The notes under the pieces: model-generated
Told to the model about the DNA's origin: nothing
Database searches by the model: none
The model's input: the letters and a program-made list of their open reading frames with translations, nothing else
Assembly (NCBI GenBank): GCA_010672785.1
Contig: JAAHFX010000009.1
Coordinates: forward strand, 570,448 to 634,447
Direction: 5' to 3'
From: Sphaerospermopsis sp. SIO1G1
GTDB taxonomy: Bacteria > Cyanobacteriota > Cyanobacteriia > Cyanobacteriales > Nostocaceae
Length of the DNA stretch: 64,000 nucleotides
Shown here: positions 59,382-64,000 of the stretch, in pieces
Numbering within the stretch: the first letter of the stretch is position 1
Layout of the letters: every line of letters begins with the position of its first letter
Program-made: the position numbers and the translations under genes

Positions 59382-60461
59382 ATGACTCAAAGTTCTCTTC
59401 CCTCTAACCCCTTTGTGGCGGCGGGAATGATTGAAGATTCCAGGTTGTTTGTTGGTCGTCGGGAAGAGTTACAGGCTATGGTTTCTCGGATGACTGGGAC
59501 ACAACCAACCAGTATCAATATATATGGTGAAAAACGAATTGGTAAATCTTCTTTGCTGTATCACTTTTTTCTCACTTGGGAACAGCGAGTACAAAACCCT
59601 AGCCGTTATGTGGTGATTTATCTCTCTTTGCGAAATGTCCAATGTCAAACAGAAACTCAATTTTATCAAGCTATTGCTCAAGAATTGTTGAAGTTTCCCA
59701 ATGTCAATAATAACCAGGTTTTGAGTAACTTTTTGCAAGTTGCAAATCTTGATAGATCAGCTTTTTCTGATGGGATGAAACAGTGGAAAAAACAGGGTGT
59801 TTTACCTGTGCTGTGTTTGGATGACTTTCAAACTTTGTTTGATAACAAAAGTGAATTTGATAATGGATTTTATGAAAACCTACGTTCCTTGATGGACAGC
59901 AATACCTTGATGTTAATTATTGCTTGTTACAAGAAGTTGGATTTTTACAGCAAAAAGTATAAATTCACTTCCTCTTTTTTCAATTTAGGTCATGTAATCA
60001 AATTAGTTGCATTGCCAGAAGATGAGGTTAAAGATTTACTACGTCTACCAGCTAAGGATAATAATAATTTGCAACCTGCTTTGAGTATGGATGAACAAAG
60101 TTTCACTCAGCAATTAGGTTTAAATCATCCTTTTTTATTACAAATAGCTGGTGGTTTGGTGTGTGAAGCACGTCAACATGGACATAATAAAGAATGGGTG
60201 AAAAAACACTTTGCTGATCAATCTAAACGTTTACCATCTCACCGAAATTCCCAAGGTTGGAAACGGCAAGTACGTTGGTTAGTTTGGGATTTACCAATGC
60301 GTTTGGGGAAAGCTCCTAAATTTATTGGTAATACTTTAGATGATATTAGTAATTGGATTCTTGGTTTAGTAATTATATTTATGATGATGTTGGTTATTGC
60401 AGGTGTTTTGAATTGGAATCAAGTCTGGGATTTTATCCGTAACAGTTTGGGTCTCAAATAA
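59382..60461 (+). CDS. P-loop NTPase with C-terminal membrane helix
   Basis: 359 residues. An AAA/STAND-type NTPase: FVGRREELQAMVSRM leads into Walker A NIYGEKRIGKSSLLYHF at about 47-63; Walker B is VLPVLCLDDFQTLF near 143-156. The following small helical domain has HVIKLVALPEDEVKDLLRLPA and LGLNHPFLLQIAGGLVCEARQ, typical of archaeal-type ATPases and nSTAND proteins. A membrane helix (ILGLVIIFMMMLVIAGVLNW, about 329-348) ends the protein. Next gene is a larger relative 226 bp downstream. Likely membrane-tethered; role unknown. Confidence 0.88.
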   Translation: MTQSSLPSNPFVAAGMIEDSRLFVGRREELQAMVSRMTGTQPTSINIYGEKRIGKSSLLYHFFLTWEQRVQNPSRYVVIYLSLRNVQCQTETQFYQAIAQELLKFPNVNNNQVLSNFLQVANLDRSAFSDGMKQWKKQGVLPVLCLDDFQTLFDNKSEFDNGFYENLRSLMDSNTLMLIIACYKKLDFYSKKYKFTSSFFNLGHVIKLVALPEDEVKDLLRLPAKDNNNLQPALSMDEQSFTQQLGLNHPFLLQIAGGLVCEARQHGHNKEWVKKHFADQSKRLPSHRNSQGWKRQVRWLVWDLPMRLGKAPKFIGNTLDDISNWILGLVIIFMMMLVIAGVLNWNQVWDFIRNSLGLK

Positions 60462-60687
60462 AGTGTTTTAAGGAAAATCTAATATCATGTCCAGGAAATT
60501 AGTTATCTTTACCACAGTCATTGCACCCCTCCCCTTAATCCCCTGGGGAGACAAAGCACAGCTTTGGCAGGGTGGGGTAATTCCGGGTTAATTATCAGTA
60601 ATCAAGCGGACTTAACATAATATACGATTTCAATTTTTATAGTCATAGTTTCAGCCGTCGTAAAAAATCAAAATTATCAACAAATTT
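60462..60687. other. 226-bp spacer between the two NTPase genes
   Basis: Bases 60484-60505 (ATCATGTCCAGGAAATTAG...) recur inverted at 11559-11580. A purine/pyrimidine imperfect palindrome follows (CCCCTTAATCCCCTGGGGAG, then GGCAGGGTGGGGTAAT). No gene. Confidence 0.55.
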
Positions 60688-63144
60688 GTGATTCCAGGTG
60701 TGAGGATGAGTAAAAAAAACCCTACTGCTAAATTCAAAACCTATATAAGTGAATGTCTCCGTTTACTATATTGGCTTTACTTCAAACCTTACACCTTAGA
60801 AAACTGGTTAAGGGATATCCATCCAGAACTCAGACCAAGAGATGACCCCTTTGATAAACAGGCTGAGTTTAGCACTAATCCCCGCTTACGTCGCTATGCT
60901 GAACAGGGTTTATCGTTAATTGCTATAGTCCCAATCTTAGCAACACTAATTGTCGCACCAATTTACACTCTAGCTAGTGGTGAAAACTTTAATTGGCTGG
61001 ACAGTTGCCCTTTTTTGATTGGTTGGGTGATTGGTGTGATAGTTCGACGTGGCAATAGCAAAACTAGATTAGTTACTCTTGCTTTTTCCATCCTTATCAT
61101 TTTCTTAGCATTTAGATTTTTATCAGGCGTGGCGGGAGGCGTGGCGTTCGGCGTGGCGTTCGGCGTGGCGGTAGGCGTGGCGGGAGGCGTGGCGTTCGGC
61201 GTGGCGTTCGGCGTGGCGTTCGGCGTGGCGTTCGGCGTGGCGGTAGGCGTGGCGGTAGGCGTGGCGGGAGGCGTGGCGGTAGGCGTGGCGTTCGGCGTGG
61301 CGTTCGGCGTGGCGTTCGGCGTGGCGTTCGGCGTGGCGGGAGGCGTGGCGGGAGGCGTGGCGGTAGGCGTGGCGGTAGGCGTGGCGTTCGGCGTGGCGGT
61401 AGGCGTGGCGGGAGGCGTGGCGGTAGGCGTGGCGTTCGGCGTGGCCTGGGTTCTGGGTGTGCTACGGGTTTATTTTTGGTTGCCTGAACTATTATTGATG
61501 TTTACCTGTTGGTTAGGTTCTCGTTGGCAACCCCAGTCTATTGGTTATTATTTACGTTTCACCCCCCCCTTTTTTGATGAACTGATTATTTTGCCTCTAC
61601 CTTTCATGGATGAAATGATTTTTGAAACTTATAAAACTCAGCCTCAAATTGCGGAAGCAACTCTTGATTATTTAATTTCCTATACCAATCAGCAAACCGT
61701 AGCTGCTAGGGTAATTGTTAAAATTACAGTAAATACTTTTATTCGTTTTCAAAGAGTTAGTGATATTGTGGCAATTACTAATCAACCTATCCTGAAAATT
61801 TCCCAAACACCGAAAGGATTAGATAATACTTTATTGCCATTTTTAGAAATTAGTCAAGCTGTGAGAGCAGCAGATGAAGCTACTTCACCTTATCGTAAAT
61901 CTGAATTATTAAATCTTCCCATTAGAGACTTACAAGCACTCAAACAAAATCTTGCTTTTAATAGAAATTATGGATTAACCACTCAGTTGAGCAAAGTAGT
62001 GGAACGCTGGTTAAGCATTCTGGAAACAGGACAACGAACATTAAAAGAACAAGCAGAAAGAACCCAAGAAATACCCCAAGTTTATATTGCTGGTAATTCC
62101 CTCGATCCAGACACAGCCAAAAATCGTTTTAAAGGACGCATTGACATCTTTAGAGAAATTGAAAATTTGACCCTGGCAGAACAAAATTCAGTGTTATTAC
62201 TTTTTGGTGGCCGCAAAACTGGAAAAACTTCCGCCCTCAAATATTTACCCCACAGAACTGTACCAAATATAATTCCTTTGTTGGTAGATTTACAAGGAGC
62301 AGCAGCAGCGACAACTTTAACAGGTTTAGCAGAAAATCTCGCCACACAAATTATTGAAGCTGGACAACGTTTACCCCGTCAAGTATCGTTACCTGAACCA
62401 GATTATGAAAAGTTTAAAAAAGACCCATTTCCAGCCTTACAAAATTGGTTTACAAATATAGAACGCAGTCTTCCTGATAAAAAGTTTCTGCTTTGTTTAG
62501 ATGAATTTGAACGTCTCAGCGAAGTTGTAGAAACTACAAATAGTCGTGCGCCTTTAAATTTCATCCGTAATATTATCCAACATCAAAAAAAATGGACTTT
62601 ACTTTTTAGCGGTTCACATCAGTTATCTGAACTTCCCAGTTATTGGAGTGATTATTTAATCAATACTCGTTCCTTAAAAATGACTTATCTGCAAGAATCA
62701 GAAGCACGGGAATTGATTTTAAAACCTGTAGAAGAATTTCCTTCAATTTATGAAAATGCAGCGGTAAATAGAATTATTGAATTAACTCACTGTCAACCAT
62801 ATTTAGTGCAGTTAGTTTGTTATGAACTGGTAGAATTAATTAACCGTGAAATTCGAGACAACAGACGCGAACCCAAAACAGCAAAGGTAACTGATGAAGA
62901 TGTTAAATCTATTGTTGATATAGTTGTAGAAAGAGGCGATCAATATTTTCGGGAATTATGGACAAGTTTACAAAATAAAGATCGTGATTTTATCAGAGGT
63001 TTAATAGCTGGTGAAAATCGCACTCAACAAAATCAAGGAGTGATCAAAAAACTCATCCGCAAAGAAATTCTCACTCCCGCAGGTAATAATTTTCAAGTAT
63101 TTTTAGTGAAAAGATTTATAGAACAATTATTAGAAGAAGAGTAA
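60688..63144 (+). CDS. Membrane NTPase with 27 G-V-A-x repeats
   Basis: 818 residues (GTG 60688; ATG at 60706 is an alternative). Residues 73-95 and 103-143 are membrane helices. Residues 147-254 are 27 perfect GVA(F/G/V) tetrapeptides, hydrophobic and small, then VLGVLRVYFWLPELLLMFTCWLG helices. After a 200-residue linker comes an nSTAND/AAA-type NTPase: NRFKGRIDIFREIENL, Walker A LLFGGRKTGKTSALKYL at about residue 510, Walker B FLLCLDEFERLSEV, sensor LFSGSHQLSEL, HCQPYLVQLVCYEL, and a winged-helix end (QGVIKKLIRKEILTPAGNNFQVF). The same module as the upstream gene, so paired action is plausible. Role unknown. Confidence 0.88.
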   Translation: MIPGVRMSKKNPTAKFKTYISECLRLLYWLYFKPYTLENWLRDIHPELRPRDDPFDKQAEFSTNPRLRRYAEQGLSLIAIVPILATLIVAPIYTLASGENFNWLDSCPFLIGWVIGVIVRRGNSKTRLVTLAFSILIIFLAFRFLSGVAGGVAFGVAFGVAVGVAGGVAFGVAFGVAFGVAFGVAVGVAVGVAGGVAVGVAFGVAFGVAFGVAFGVAGGVAGGVAVGVAVGVAFGVAVGVAGGVAVGVAFGVAWVLGVLRVYFWLPELLLMFTCWLGSRWQPQSIGYYLRFTPPFFDELIILPLPFMDEMIFETYKTQPQIAEATLDYLISYTNQQTVAARVIVKITVNTFIRFQRVSDIVAITNQPILKISQTPKGLDNTLLPFLEISQAVRAADEATSPYRKSELLNLPIRDLQALKQNLAFNRNYGLTTQLSKVVERWLSILETGQRTLKEQAERTQEIPQVYIAGNSLDPDTAKNRFKGRIDIFREIENLTLAEQNSVLLLFGGRKTGKTSALKYLPHRTVPNIIPLLVDLQGAAAATTLTGLAENLATQIIEAGQRLPRQVSLPEPDYEKFKKDPFPALQNWFTNIERSLPDKKFLLCLDEFERLSEVVETTNSRAPLNFIRNIIQHQKKWTLLFSGSHQLSELPSYWSDYLINTRSLKMTYLQESEARELILKPVEEFPSIYENAAVNRIIELTHCQPYLVQLVCYELVELINREIRDNRREPKTAKVTDEDVKSIVDIVVERGDQYFRELWTSLQNKDRDFIRGLIAGENRTQQNQGVIKKLIRKEILTPAGNNFQVFLVKRFIEQLLEEE
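61126..61449. repeat. 12-bp coding minisatellite, 27 copies
   Basis: Units are GGCGTGGCG followed by TTC, GGA or GTA, without a single interruption. All silent positions are identical, so the array expands or is homogenised as DNA. GC is about 75 percent, against roughly 40 around it. In-frame length change is tolerated because the unit is 12 bp. Confidence 0.97.
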
Positions 63145-63212
63145 AATCAATTTCACTTGTGAAAATTATTAATACCAAATCCTATTGCCACACCCCACTT
63201 ATAAATGAGGCT

Positions 63213-63243
63213 AGGCAAGAGGCAAAAGGCAAGAGGCAAAAGG
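63213..63243. repeat. Heptamer STRR (AGGCAAG/AGGCAAA)
   Basis: Four alternating units in the gap between the convergent NTPase and GST genes. Confidence 0.75.
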
Positions 63244-63290
63244 GTTTCAAGGAAATTATGGAAAGGGTGTTTTCAGAACCGGATTTGGTA

Positions 63291-63995
63291 TTAAACATTA
63301 AACCTAGAAGCATTCTCAGCCTGGGAAGTAGCCTCATCACCCTGACCGAAAAAAGCTGGAAAAGGCTTGGGAATAGTAACGGCCTTTTGAGTAGCTGGAC
63401 GAGCATCTATGCGATCGCACCAACGCTGTAAATTTTCTAATCCATCAATTTCCACCTTAGCCCAAGGATATGATCTGGCCCAGGGATAAGTTGCCATATC
63501 AACAATAGTGAAATCATCTCCCAGTAAATATTTTTTGCCTGCAAGTTGTTGATCCAAAACTGCCAACAACCGCCGAGATTCCTTAACATAACGTTCAATA
63601 GCAAAAGGATCTTCAATTCCTTTGGGGGCTGCAATTCTTTGAAAATACATAGCTTGGCCCATCATTGGGCCAATACCAGCCATTTGAAACATCAACCATT
63701 GCAAAGCCTGGGATCTGGCTTTTTCCCCCACGGGTAAAAACTTTTGATATTTCTCCGCTAAATACCACAGAATTGCCCCTGATTCAAAAACCACAAAGTT
63801 ATCATTACCCCGATCAACTATGGTGGGAATCCGGCCATTAGGATTAAGTTCCATATACCACTCGGATTTTTGATCATTCTTGCCAAAGTCAATGTAGGTT
63901 AGCTCATAATCAACTCCTGCTTCTTCCAAGAAAATGACAGGTTTCCAACCATTCATGGTAGAGGCGGTATAAAGATGTATATCAGGTGTTGACAT
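63291..63995 (-). CDS. Glutathione S-transferase family protein (Ure2p/YfcG-like)
   Basis: 234 residues. Thioredoxin-like N-terminal domain: IHLYTASTMNGWKPVIFLEEAGVDYELTYIDFG, with the TxNGxKP pattern of the nu/Ure2p class (Thr/Asn in place of catalytic Ser/Tyr), then NPNGRIPTIVDR and FESGAILWYLAEKY (the Glu-Ser glutathione-binding pair). Helical C-terminal domain: WLMFQMAGIGPMMGQAMYFQRIA, FTIVDMATYPWARSY (N-capping box). YfcG/YghU relatives have disulfide-bond reductase activity. Complete within the window; start ATG 63995, five bases before the edge. Confidence 0.93.
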   Translation of the reverse strand: MSTPDIHLYTASTMNGWKPVIFLEEAGVDYELTYIDFGKNDQKSEWYMELNPNGRIPTIVDRGNDNFVVFESGAILWYLAEKYQKFLPVGEKARSQALQWLMFQMAGIGPMMGQAMYFQRIAAPKGIEDPFAIERYVKESRRLLAVLDQQLAGKKYLLGDDFTIVDMATYPWARSYPWAKVEIDGLENLQRWCDRIDARPATQKAVTIPKPFPAFFGQGDEATSQAENASRFNV

Positions 63996-64000
63996 AAAAA

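Noticed and set aside
61126..61449. Possible assembly artefact or non-coding satellite
   Set aside because: The frame stays open through all 27 units and joins membrane segments with an NTPase domain, so coding is preferred; copy number still needs long reads.

Overview
The window reads as chromosome from a filamentous, probably heterocyst-forming cyanobacterium (Nostocales, Anabaena/Dolichospermum-like). The evidence is magnesium chelatase ChlI, a DevBCA-type exporter, an ARC6-type division protein (ZipN/Ftn2), a cyAbrB regulator, CHAT/TPR and GUN4-domain proteins, many HIP1 octamers (GCGATCGC), AT-rich DNA, and abundant heptanucleotide tandem repeats (STRRs) of the kind known from heterocystous cyanobacteria. 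No plasmid or prophage backbone is visible. Housekeeping genes (chlI, pyrR, cbiB, lpdA, trpC, glyS, murD, tRNA-Lys, pdhA, zipN, argS) are scattered singly among accessory genes and repeat-rich spacers.

Layout. 1-2.6 kb: pentapeptide-repeat protein (cut by the edge), an RRM RNA-binding protein and two cyanobacterial unknowns. 2.9-6.7 kb: one class II (adenosylcobalamin) ribonucleotide reductase gene on the minus strand, broken by a 407-residue LAGLIDADG intein and by a 248-nt group I intron exactly after the active-site Cys-Gly codons. 7.0-9.9 kb: a SLOG-like/GUN4/pentapeptide fusion, a Panacea-type antitoxin and a ParD/ParE-like pair. 10-18.7 kb: lone ABC ATPase, Uma2 protein, chlI, a TPR glycosyltransferase, an ATP-grasp enzyme, VOC and GNAT proteins. 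18.8-22.7 kb: devBCA-like exporter with a divergent PadR regulator. 22.9-30.5 kb: EF-hand protein and a same-strand group of exported enzymes (alpha-amylase, 5'-nucleotidase family, AGE-family barrel) with a DJ-1/PfpI protein; two of them share a duplicated 98-bp upstream block. 31-37 kb: lipase, then a TPR-CHAT protease-like protein preceded by a small protein carrying the same N-terminal module. 37.4-53 kb: mainly housekeeping. 53.9-58.5 kb: zipN and argS. 58.7-64 kb: small secreted protein, two P-loop NTPases (one with 27 perfect G-V-A-x repeats in a membrane region) and a GST.

Spacers hold at least four families of small elements with terminal inverted repeats. Families A and B share the end AGGACTTACGCA but have unrelated cores; family C has AGGGTTTGCTG ends; family D is a single GTAGGGTG-ended element. 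STRRs occur in more than a dozen spacers.

Functional links that can be inferred: the B12-dependent reductase and CbiB share the cobalamin economy; lpdA and pdhA both serve pyruvate dehydrogenase but are 9 kb apart; the exported enzymes may be co-regulated through the duplicated block; the two NTPases at 59-63 kb, and the CHAT protein with its partner, look like two-gene systems of unknown purpose. All identifications come from reading the sequence and family memory; no searches were run.
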